Source of the DNA: Prevotella sp.
Lineage (GTDB): Bacteria > Bacteroidota > Bacteroidia > Bacteroidales > Bacteroidaceae
DNA length: 58,151 nt
Direction: 5' to 3'
Assembly: GCA_017459445.1 (NCBI GenBank)
Contig: JAFUDJ010000029.1
Location: 1-58,151 of the forward strand
The notes beneath the pieces are model-generated. The model searched no databases and had not been told where the DNA came from. It worked only from the letters and a program-made list of their open reading frames with translations. Below are positions 31,615 through 39,628 of this stretch, piece after piece (position 1 is the stretch's first letter; each line of letters opens with the position of its first letter). Both the position numbers and the translations under genes were made by a program.

Positions 31615-31634
31615 CACCACTTAATGCAAAAACT

Positions 31635-32453
31635 ATGAAAGAGAAAGTAACAATTGTGAAGGTGGGCGGTGCCGTCGTCGAGGACGAGGCACAGCTGGCG
31701 CAGCTGCTCACCGACTTTGCAGCCATCGAGGGCCGCAAGGTGTTGGTACACGGTGGCGGGCGCAAGGCCACCAAGACCGCTGAGCGCTTAGGCATTGAGA
31801 CGCAGATGGTAGGCGGGCGCCGCATCACGGACGCTGCCATGCTGGAGGTGGTGACGATGGTGTATGGGGGACTGGTGAACAAGAACATTGTGGCGCGGCT
31901 GCAGGCCTGCGGCATCAATGCCATCGGACTGACGGGTGCCGATGCCGACGTGATACGCAGTCACCGCCGTCCGCCCGTCACGCTGCACGCTCCACAGCCC
32001 GGCAAGGAGGGGCAGGGGGTGGCTGAAATCATCGACTACGGCTATGTCGGCGACGTCGACAACGTGGCCAGCCAGACGCTGGCACAGCTGCTGGAGGCAG
32101 GACTGGTGCCCGTCATGGCGCCGCTGACGCACGACGGTGAAGGCCACGTGCTGAACACCAATGCCGACACCATTGCCTCGGAGACCGCCAAGGCGCTGGC
32201 CGACAAGTACGACGTGACGCTCATCTTCTCGTTTGAGAAACGGGGCGTGCTGAGCCGGCCCGACGATGACGACTCGGTTATCCCCGTCATCACGCGTGCA
32301 TTATTTAATCAATACAAGGCCGACGGCACCATCTCTGGCGGCATGCTGCCGAAGATAGAAAATGCGCTCAGTGCCGTCGAGGCCGGCGTAGGGCGCGTTA
32401 TCATCACCCTGGCTACGGCCATTGACGGGCGCCACGGAACGGTCATCAAATAA
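31635..32453 (+). CDS. argB: Acetylglutamate kinase (or succinylglutamate kinase)
   Basis: A 272-aa amino acid kinase that phosphorylates the gamma-carboxylate of an N-acylated glutamate in arginine synthesis. Motifs include IVKVGGAVVEDE, VLVHGGGRKATKTAERLG, GLTGADADVIRS, HVLNTNADTIASETAKAL and SGGMLPKIENALSAVEAG, all standard for ArgB. Several Bacteroidetes use N-succinyl rather than N-acetyl intermediates, so the natural substrate may be N-succinylglutamate (established for relatives, inferred here). It stands alone without other arg genes. Confidence 0.9.
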   Translation: MKEKVTIVKVGGAVVEDEAQLAQLLTDFAAIEGRKVLVHGGGRKATKTAERLGIETQMVGGRRITDAAMLEVVTMVYGGLVNKNIVARLQACGINAIGLTGADADVIRSHRRPPVTLHAPQPGKEGQGVAEIIDYGYVGDVDNVASQTLAQLLEAGLVPVMAPLTHDGEGHVLNTNADTIASETAKALADKYDVTLIFSFEKRGVLSRPDDDDSVIPVITRALFNQYKADGTISGGMLPKIENALSAVEAGVGRVIITLATAIDGRHGTVIK

Positions 32454-32510
32454 AAAAAATGAGCCACGGGTGTAACTTTCGTTTGCAACAATCGTCATTG
32501 ATATAGAGAG

Positions 32511-33026
32511 GTGAACAAAATCAGTTTCCAAACCGACGTGTTGCCGCTGAAAAACGAGCTTTTCCGGCTGGCACTCCGCATCACCCAGAACAGTGCGGAG
32601 GCGGAGGACGTGGTACAGGAGACGATGATGAAGGTCTGGAACAGGCGCGAACAGTGGAGCCAGATAGAATCCATCGAAGCCTTCTGCCTGACTATCTGCC
32701 GCAACCTCTCGCTCGACAAGATGCGGCGAATGGACAATCAGGCGCAGACGCTCGAACCGGGTAACGACCCCGTCGACCGTAGCTACGGCGCAGACCCTGA
32801 GCAACAGGCGGTGCAGCGCGACCGGGTGGCACTGGTAAGACAGCTGATAGCACGACTGCCGGAGAAGCAACGGACGGCCATGCAGCTGCGCGACATCGAG
32901 GGGAAGTCCTACAGGGACATCGCTACGGTGATGGGCATCACGGAGGAACAGGTGAAAATCAGCATCTTCCGCGCACGCCAAACCATCAAAAAAGAATTTA
33001 AACGACAAGAAGAATATGGACTATAA
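32511..33026 (+). CDS. ECF-type RNA polymerase sigma factor
   Basis: A 171-aa sigma-70 family protein of ECF type. Region 2 carries LFRLALRITQNSAEAEDVVQ and ETMMKVWNRREQW; region 4 has RLPEKQRTAMQLRDIEGKSY and DIATVMGITEEQVKISIFRA, the helix-turn-helix. It starts with GTG. The stop overlaps the next gene by 11 nt, which encodes a membrane protein with the arrangement of an anti-sigma partner. Its target promoters are unknown. Confidence 0.9.
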   Translation: MNKISFQTDVLPLKNELFRLALRITQNSAEAEDVVQETMMKVWNRREQWSQIESIEAFCLTICRNLSLDKMRRMDNQAQTLEPGNDPVDRSYGADPEQQAVQRDRVALVRQLIARLPEKQRTAMQLRDIEGKSYRDIATVMGITEEQVKISIFRARQTIKKEFKRQEEYGL

Positions 33027-33528
33027 GTACATCGAACAACTCTTAGAGCGCTACTTCAATGCAGAGACCTCGCTGGAGGAGGAAAGCATTCTGCGCACCT
33101 TCTTCCGGCAGGAGAACATCCCGGCGGAGATGGAGCCCTGGCGTGCACTCTTCACCGCTGAGGCTGAAGACGTGCGGCAGCTGGGCGATGACTTCGATGC
33201 ACGTATCATGGCCATGATTGCTGACAGCCAGGATGAGGCTGACGAAACGCCACAGACTACCTACAAGGCCCGTGAGATACGCCTGACACAGCGACTGATG
33301 CCGTTGTTCAAGGCCGCTGCCGTCGTTGCCATCATCCTGACCATTGGCGGGGCGCTGCAGGCTCCGTGGGACAAGAGCTGGAACGGCGCACCGGTGGAAT
33401 ATGCTGAGCTGGACGGTGTCGACACCGTATCTGCCGTCATTCCCATACAGGCCGAGAACATCAGCGACATGGGCAAGGACACCACAGCCGTCTTCCTGTC
33501 CGATACGCCGGCGGGCACCGTTAAGTAA
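33016..33528 (+). CDS. Single-span membrane protein, putative anti-sigma partner
   Basis: A 170-aa protein with an acidic, helical N-terminal part (IEQLLERYFNAETSLEEESI) and one membrane segment (FKAAAVVAIILTIGGALQA, about residues 96-114). The C-terminal part would be periplasmic. I recognise no named domain, but it overlaps the ECF sigma gene and has the size and topology of membrane anti-sigma factors in Bacteroidetes. No zinc-binding anti-sigma motif is present. Confidence 0.6.
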   Translation: MDYKYIEQLLERYFNAETSLEEESILRTFFRQENIPAEMEPWRALFTAEAEDVRQLGDDFDARIMAMIADSQDEADETPQTTYKAREIRLTQRLMPLFKAAAVVAIILTIGGALQAPWDKSWNGAPVEYAELDGVDTVSAVIPIQAENISDMGKDTTAVFLSDTPAGTVK

Positions 33529-33634
33529 CTGACACGAATATTTCTATGCTTTCTCTATATGAATCAATGTTTAGTAAAACACCCGTGAAACTGTGAAGTT
33601 TCGTTTCTCTCAAATTTTTACACATGCTAATAGT

Positions 33635-33672
33635 GAACGGGCTGCCCTGAGACATTCAGTGGCAGCCCGTTC
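33635..33672. terminator. Bidirectional terminator hairpin
   Basis: GAACGGGCTGCC (33635-33646) pairs perfectly with GGCAGCCCGTTC (33661-33672); CTGA and TCAG inside the loop extend it. It lies between the convergent anti-sigma-like and DUF3298 genes. Confidence 0.8.
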
Positions 33673-33694
33673 GGCAGTAAGAGCAGGAGGCGTG

Positions 33695-34975
33695 CTATTC
33701 GTAGTAGGTAATCTCGCGCGTCTCCGTACTTTTGTCGCTGCCCACCTTGACGATGCGCTTGGTCCAGTTGCCGTGAGCATCGACTTCTACGAGTTCGTAG
33801 GTCTCGGTGAAAGGCTCCTCGGCGTCCATGCCGCCTTGCTCAACGCGCTTGCTGAGCAGCTTGCCGTCCTCCCAGGTGTAGGTATCCTCCTCGATGGTGT
33901 CGAAGTAGTGGTAGCTGTACGTGGTGATGAGGCCGTCGGCATTGTAGGCATAGTCCTCGCCGTTGCCGTCGGCATCCATGACACCGCTGACAATGCGTCC
34001 CAGCCCGTCGCGCTTGATGCCTGAGGGATAGATTTTCTTCAGGCTCTTGCCGTCGTAGGTGAGCCAAAAGCCCTGCTCGTCGAACGTGCGGGTGAAGGTG
34101 ATGTCCCAGCGGTTGTGGACTTTGCACGACTTGACGGGTCCCTGCAGTTCGAAGAGTCCTAACTCGCCTCTTACCTCGCTGGCAGGCTGCTCGCTGGCGG
34201 CTTCCTCGGCAGACTGCCCGGAAGCGGCATCGTCGGCAGGAGCCGCATCGGTGCAGGGAGCGGCAGTAAACAGCAGCAGGCCTTCTTCTGTGAGGTAGGG
34301 CTCCATGGCCTCGACGGGAATGACGAGCTCCTGGAAGAAGTGGCTGCCGGTAGCCCAGTGCAGACGGACACCCTCCGCGTCGGGCGAGAACTGGTAGCTG
34401 CCGTCCTCGAAGAAGCTGGATTCTTTCTGTTTGTCGGTGCCGTACTTTTTAATCAGTTTCACCACGTTGTCCTGCGTGATGCTAACCAACTCAGACTGCG
34501 TCATGACGTGCCCGTCGCTCTTTCTCACGACAGCATCGTACTCGTAGGGACCGCCGTTGCCGTAGATGCCATCCTGAATATGGAAGCGCACGCACGCAGT
34601 GTTCTGATAGGTGTGTGTGATGTGCAGCATGTATTCAGCTGGGACACCCTCCAGCTCGCCTTTGGCCATACGGTTGGTGAAGGTGGTGCCGTATCGGTCG
34701 CCCACTTCTTGCAGCGTAACCTCGTCTGGCATGCCCAGTTCCCGGGCTATCTCCGAGGCACCTATCAGGCTGCGGATGCCGGAGGCTATGCAGGCTGCCG
34801 TCCCGCCCTCTCCCTGTGGCACGTCGAAGCGTAGCGTGAGGTGGGCGGGTATGCCGTCGGGATTCTGCGCGTCAGCTTCTTTCTCGTATGTTTCAAAAGC
34901 CAGCGGTGAGGATGTGCCCTCACCGCATGCAGCCACCATGATGGCTGTGGCCAATAATAGGAATGTTGTCTTCAT
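33695..34975 (-). CDS. DUF3298 (RsiV-like) lipoprotein
   Basis: A 426-aa lipoprotein with lipobox AIMVAACGE (Cys at about residue 17). The middle (YMLHITHTYQNTACVRFHIQ, then YGNGGPYEYDAVVRKSDG) is the DUF3298/RsiV-like part. RsiV binds lysozyme in Bacillus, but the role in Bacteroidetes is unknown. After an Ala/Glu/Ser-rich linker (residues about 248-280) comes a domain with YDGKSLKKIYPSG and DADGNGEDYAYNADG, similar to antitoxin-component YwqK or RHS-like sequences. Its stop-proximal side faces the ECF pair, but the strands oppose. Confidence 0.7.
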   Translation of the reverse strand: MKTTFLLLATAIMVAACGEGTSSPLAFETYEKEADAQNPDGIPAHLTLRFDVPQGEGGTAACIASGIRSLIGASEIARELGMPDEVTLQEVGDRYGTTFTNRMAKGELEGVPAEYMLHITHTYQNTACVRFHIQDGIYGNGGPYEYDAVVRKSDGHVMTQSELVSITQDNVVKLIKKYGTDKQKESSFFEDGSYQFSPDAEGVRLHWATGSHFFQELVIPVEAMEPYLTEEGLLLFTAAPCTDAAPADDAASGQSAEEAASEQPASEVRGELGLFELQGPVKSCKVHNRWDITFTRTFDEQGFWLTYDGKSLKKIYPSGIKRDGLGRIVSGVMDADGNGEDYAYNADGLITTYSYHYFDTIEEDTYTWEDGKLLSKRVEQGGMDAEEPFTETYELVEVDAHGNWTKRIVKVGSDKSTETREITYYE

Positions 34976-35011
34976 GTCTCGCTTAATTAACGAAACTATA
35001 CATGATGCAGC

Positions 35012-37759
35012 TTATTTCACCATGACCTTGCGAACCTTGCCGTCGGCACCGACGACGATGTTCAGGCCACGCTGCAGCTGCTGCAGGCGGATGCCGTTGA
35101 TGCTGTAGATGCCGGCAACCTTCGAGCGCTGGTCGGCCTTCACCTCGCTGACACCAGCCATGGTGGCCTCGTCGTACTGCTGCGACTTCTCACCATTGTT
35201 CATCAGGTAGAGGTCGTAAATCTGACCGGACGACTTGGCTGCAGTGTGCAGAATGCGGACATATACCTGGTCGTTGCCCTCGTAGCTCAGATGGGTCTTC
35301 TTCCAGCAACGCTTGACGAGCGAGTAGGCGACGTCGCCCACCTTCGTCCAGTTCTCACCGTCGGCCGACACCTCCACCTGCATGGTAGGAATCTCACCGT
35401 CGTTACCATTGCCGGCGTAGATAACAATGTCGAATGGAGCCTGGTACTTGTCAACAGTCTCTAAGCTGGCATTGAACGGACCACCGCTTGGCTGCTTACC
35501 GAAGGTAAGGGCATCGCGGGTGAAGCCCATTTCGTCGTTGACGCCGATGACATCCTCGGCAGCGTCAGGATTGCGGTAGCTGCCGTCGCCAATATTATAC
35601 TTGGTGTCGAGGCTTTCCCAAACCATTACCTGGCCGATAGACTTGATGCGCCAGCCGTCAGCCTCGTAGGTCTCAGGGGCCAAGGTCTTGCTGTAAACCA
35701 TCACAGGCTGGTCTAAGATGTCATTGCCTTCTTCGTCCTTTTCATAAACAGGATTGCCTTCTTCGTCCTTCTTCTGCACCTTATCTGAGGTCTCATCCCA
35801 GTACTGGCCGGCATCCTTACCCCATGTGAAGAAGTAGTTGGCATTGGTGATGTTGCCATCTGCATCAGTCTGTTGACCCTTGCCCTTCCAGTTGTCGGCA
35901 TTGGCGTCGAAGTGAGCCAGGACATCCCAGCGGATAGTGTTCTTGTCGATACCGTTGATGCCAACGAACTGCTGGCCGACCTCAGAGGTCAGGTAGTCAC
36001 CGCCTTTAGCAAAGGCATAGATAGTAGTGGGCTGTGTCAGCACGATAGGCTCTGTGTAGATAACGGACTCGGTGTCCACGGTGCTGCCGGTATAGTTGTA
36101 ATAGACAGTAGCGCCTTCTGATGCACCCGAAATGGTGATGGTCGACTTGCCAGCCTCGCGGGCTACGTCAAACTGCGGGGTAGCAGCCTGCACCATGATG
36201 ATGATGTCCTTCGAGGCAATCTGGCTGTCGTTATAGCCGTCGCCGGTGGCGAAAGCCTTGACGGTAGCCGGTGCGGTGAAGGAAAGGGCCTCCGTGTAGA
36301 CGGTGCTCTCTGTGGTCGGGTCGCTGCCGTCAGTCGTGTAGTAAATCTTCTTGGAGTTAGCAGCAGTGATGGTAACGGTGGTATAGCCGTTCTCCTGTGT
36401 CGGAGTGATGACGGGAGTGCCTACGGCTCTCTCGTCCTGTCTGGTGCTGAGCACTGATTGCAGAACATTGGGAATCAGCGTAGCGATGATGTCCTGATTA
36501 GCTACTGCCATATCCTCAATGGTCAGCGGCAGCAGCATGTAGGCATTGCGCTTGGGATTGTGGATGTGCATGGCAACAGCGTTTCCGGCGATGGCGATGA
36601 CCTCGTCGTCAGCAAAATAGTCGCCTAACTCTACACCGGTGATGCCACCCTCGTTCAGCAGTTCAATACCTTCCGTCGCGTCAAGGCCCTCGAAGACTTC
36701 ATGGGGATTCTCCGGGTCGGGTAATGTCAGGAAAGTGGCCTCGGTGGGTACGGCACTGCCGTAGCCTAATGCCTCGTAGAGGTTGGGGTTCAGGTTGAGC
36801 ACAGGTATGAAGGCCACCAGTTTCTTAATCTCTGCTAAGAAAGGATGGCTGGCACCAATGGTCGGGCTGATGACTACACCCTTGAAGCGGTTGGTCTTTC
36901 CGTCTTCCAATTTTCCACGAAGCGTAGCAGCAGTCTCTTCGGTGGCGTCGACATTGATGTCTTCAAAGGCAAAGCGCTCATCGCCACTCAGGTAAATATG
37001 GGCATAGTCGCTGTCTAAGTCGCCACTGTACAGATAGGCCACGGGCTGGGCCTCTTCAACGGCGGGAGAGTCGCCCTCGTCAATCTGGAACAGATAGAAC
37101 ATGATACCAGCATCTGGTGTCAGCTGGAACTGAACGTCCTGCCTTGTTTCATTGTCTACGTTCGGATTATTTACTATCCATTTGAAGGTATAAGTACCTT
37201 CAGAACCTTCTACACTACCACCGACAAAGATGCAGGCTCCATCTGTTTGTGCAGAGCTCTCGTCGGCCAGGAACTGAATGTAGCTCTGTACAGGAGCGAT
37301 ACCACGGTTGGTGGCAGTGCCATTGGCTGAGCGTCCTTGGATTGTTATCTTCTGTCCGTTCTTCAACTGTGGGAAGGTAATCTTGGTTCCCTTACGGGTC
37401 AGACGGATGTTATTGGCAGCCAAGTGGATACTATTGTCCTTATTCGAGCCAATATCAATCTTTAAGTCCAACAATTCGGGAATCACGTGGCCGTTGGCTT
37501 TCCAGAACTTGCTGGCATCCTGCTTGACAGCGTTTTTCCAGTTGTTCACGTTGCCGTCGGCATCTGTGCCATTGTCTGCCCAGTTTGTTTTGTCGGCAGC
37601 AAGGTTTTCCTTGGTCTCATCGCTGAATCCTTGGGTAAAGTCCCAGGACTTCTTGTAGGTACCGTCGGTCGAGAAGTCATCTCTCAACTCGTCGTCCTGC
37701 GCATAGGCTCCTACGGCAAACGTCAGGAGCAGCGCCATCAAAGATAGAAATTTTTTCAT
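35012..37759 (-). CDS. Secreted CHB_HEX_C-domain surface protein with C-terminal tail
   Basis: A 915-aa protein with a signal peptide (LSLMALLLTFAVGAYAQ). Two chitobiase/beta-hexosaminidase C-terminal-type domains at about residues 440-600 are recognised by YYTTDGSDPTTESTVYTEAL and VYYNYTGSTVDTESVIYTEP. The N-terminal half is beta-rich without a known catalytic site. The end (VAGIYSINGIRLQQLQRGLN, then KVRKVMVK) is a sorting-type tail. It lies last in the PUL run after SusD, where surface glycan-binding proteins are usual, so glycan binding is likely (inference). Confidence 0.75.
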   Translation of the reverse strand: MKKFLSLMALLLTFAVGAYAQDDELRDDFSTDGTYKKSWDFTQGFSDETKENLAADKTNWADNGTDADGNVNNWKNAVKQDASKFWKANGHVIPELLDLKIDIGSNKDNSIHLAANNIRLTRKGTKITFPQLKNGQKITIQGRSANGTATNRGIAPVQSYIQFLADESSAQTDGACIFVGGSVEGSEGTYTFKWIVNNPNVDNETRQDVQFQLTPDAGIMFYLFQIDEGDSPAVEEAQPVAYLYSGDLDSDYAHIYLSGDERFAFEDINVDATEETAATLRGKLEDGKTNRFKGVVISPTIGASHPFLAEIKKLVAFIPVLNLNPNLYEALGYGSAVPTEATFLTLPDPENPHEVFEGLDATEGIELLNEGGITGVELGDYFADDEVIAIAGNAVAMHIHNPKRNAYMLLPLTIEDMAVANQDIIATLIPNVLQSVLSTRQDERAVGTPVITPTQENGYTTVTITAANSKKIYYTTDGSDPTTESTVYTEALSFTAPATVKAFATGDGYNDSQIASKDIIIMVQAATPQFDVAREAGKSTITISGASEGATVYYNYTGSTVDTESVIYTEPIVLTQPTTIYAFAKGGDYLTSEVGQQFVGINGIDKNTIRWDVLAHFDANADNWKGKGQQTDADGNITNANYFFTWGKDAGQYWDETSDKVQKKDEEGNPVYEKDEEGNDILDQPVMVYSKTLAPETYEADGWRIKSIGQVMVWESLDTKYNIGDGSYRNPDAAEDVIGVNDEMGFTRDALTFGKQPSGGPFNASLETVDKYQAPFDIVIYAGNGNDGEIPTMQVEVSADGENWTKVGDVAYSLVKRCWKKTHLSYEGNDQVYVRILHTAAKSSGQIYDLYLMNNGEKSQQYDEATMAGVSEVKADQRSKVAGIYSINGIRLQQLQRGLNIVVGADGKVRKVMVK

Positions 37760-37807
37760 AAGCGTTTCTGTGTTTAATAATTAATATTGAAAAAAAGGTG
37801 TTTTCGC

Positions 37808-39574
37808 TTATTCAACTCCAAGGTTGTAGGGTACCCAGTAGCCTCCGGCCATAATCTTGGCACGAATCTCTCCGTCCGTGCCTACAGCCTCATACTTCGG
37901 GCAGACGCGGTCGGCAATGATTCTCGGGTCGTTGTAGCGTACAGCCATGCGGTTCATCCATGGATAGACCTTACCTTCGCCGGCAAACTCCAGTATGACC
38001 TCGTCGAGCATGGCCATATCGTTGATACGGTAGGTGTTGTTGATGTTGATGCGGTCCATGCTGATTTCGCGTGCTGGCAGGCTGTAGCAGCCACGGACAC
38101 CCATGGAGGGATATTTACGAGTACCCCAGTTTGCTGTTCCTGTCCAGTCGCACAAAGTGGGGTCGTACTTGCTCTCAAAGCCTTCCCACTCTTCCGTGCC
38201 AGCCTTGAAACACTCTTCCAGCTCGCCGGCCTTGACACCGACGTTGAATACACCATTCATGGCATAGAAGCGTCCTAAGTGGTTGAGGGCCTCGGCCAGC
38301 ATCATGTGGTACTGGGTGGCACGATAGAGGAAAATGTGGCAGTCGTCTTCATAGGCATTTGGGCGCACGCTGCTGCCTGTCGTACGGAACTTGGCAAAGT
38401 AGGGTACACCAGATGAAGTGCCGAAACAGGCCTTATAGCGGGTGTCGTTGGTAGAGCTACCTGGATTGAAGTCTTTGTCAAGGAAGCGATTGATGCCAAC
38501 TTCCGACGGACGTAACAGGTACTCGTTGGGGAACTCGTTAGATAAATGCTTCAGCAGGGAGTTGGTCTGATTGTTGGTATAATCGTATATGATGGCACTA
38601 ACGGTATCATAAGGTCCGGGTACCTTTCCGTTATAGTTCCAGTTGGCCGTATAGTGGCCTGGAGTAGCTCCGCCGGGCAGCCAATAGACATTGGAACCCG
38701 GGTCGGCAGTGATGTCAATCTGCTCATTCAGTGCCTTCAGCAGTTCGTCAGCAGCAGTCTTGTAATAGTTCTTGGCATCCTGCTGAGCAGCATCCATGAC
38801 AGCACCCTTCCATAGGCACAACTCGGCATGAAGTCCGGCATAGGGCGGGACGGTATAGGTCCATTTACGGTACTGGCTGCCGGCAACATTAGTCACGTTG
38901 GCAGGGTCGAGCCATGCTATCCAGTCAATTTCATCAGTAGCCTCGGCACCGTCAACGCCCGTTTCCAGCGTGCTCAGGCACTTGTCAACGAGTTCTGGCA
39001 GTTGCATGAGTTGAAACTTGCCATTGCCCTTGATATCGGCGATGCCGGACACGGGGTCGTCGAACCAGACGGCCTGGCCGTAAATTTCAGCCAGTGTCTT
39101 GTAGGCCCATATCTTGATGCGGACGGCTGAAGCCACCAATGGCTTGTAGACTTCGTCGGTGACAACGGGGTTCGAACGGAACTCCTTCATCTTCTCGATA
39201 TAGTCGTTGCAGGCAATGATAACCTCGTAGTAGCCTGCCGGGTTAGCGTAGGGGTTGCCCTGCAGGTTCGGTTCGTAGTTGTAGACGGCCTGCAGCTCGG
39301 GTGTTGGGTTGTCGGTTACTTCAATGAGTTCGCCACGGGTCTCGGTGAGCAGGATTTCCTTGTCGCCTACAGCCTGCATCTTGGTCATGATACCCAAGAA
39401 GCCCGTATACATTTCCGTTTGGCTGGAGATATACTCGTCACCTGCCAGTTCGTCGTCCGTCGACGGGTCGAAGAAGTCGCTGCAGGAAACAAGGAGCGCT
39501 ACGCTAATTAATAGTGGAAAGTGAATAGTGAATAGTGCTTTCGTCCACTTTCTTTTGCTTATATTGAATTTCAT
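37808..39574 (-). CDS. SusD/RagB-like lipoprotein, pair 1
   Basis: A 588-aa outer-membrane lipoprotein. The signal ends VALLVSC (Cys at about residue 31). The SusD-type TPR-rich pattern is visible in TEMYTGFLGIMTKMQ, EVIIACNDYIEKMKEF, VRIKIWAYKTLAEIYGQAVW and TQYHMMLAEALNHLGRF. SusD forms a lid over the SusC barrel and captures oligosaccharides. Part of the signal (LFTIHFPLLI) is encoded by the GTGAATA heptamer repeat. I chose the second in-frame ATG at 39574. SusC1 lies 54 nt upstream. Confidence 0.92.
   Translation of the reverse strand: MKFNISKRKWTKALFTIHFPLLISVALLVSCSDFFDPSTDDELAGDEYISSQTEMYTGFLGIMTKMQAVGDKEILLTETRGELIEVTDNPTPELQAVYNYEPNLQGNPYANPAGYYEVIIACNDYIEKMKEFRSNPVVTDEVYKPLVASAVRIKIWAYKTLAEIYGQAVWFDDPVSGIADIKGNGKFQLMQLPELVDKCLSTLETGVDGAEATDEIDWIAWLDPANVTNVAGSQYRKWTYTVPPYAGLHAELCLWKGAVMDAAQQDAKNYYKTAADELLKALNEQIDITADPGSNVYWLPGGATPGHYTANWNYNGKVPGPYDTVSAIIYDYTNNQTNSLLKHLSNEFPNEYLLRPSEVGINRFLDKDFNPGSSTNDTRYKACFGTSSGVPYFAKFRTTGSSVRPNAYEDDCHIFLYRATQYHMMLAEALNHLGRFYAMNGVFNVGVKAGELEECFKAGTEEWEGFESKYDPTLCDWTGTANWGTRKYPSMGVRGCYSLPAREISMDRININNTYRINDMAMLDEVILEFAGEGKVYPWMNRMAVRYNDPRIIADRVCPKYEAVGTDGEIRAKIMAGGYWVPYNLGVE
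39514..39541 (-). repeat. Heptamer repeat coding for the SusD1 signal peptide
   Basis: GTGGAAA, GTGAATA, GTGAATA and GTGCTTT on the plus strand. On the minus strand they code for ALFTIHFPLL, the hydrophobic stretch of the lipoprotein signal. Confidence 0.88.
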
Positions 39575-39628
39575 AATTATCATTATTAATTATTCATTAT
39601 TAATTATTCAAATAGTGCGAAGCCCGCA

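Noticed and set aside
33016-33528. Named anti-sigma family assignment (FecR or zinc anti-sigma)
   Set aside because: No FecR domain or HxxxCxxC motif is visible; only position and topology support an anti-sigma role.
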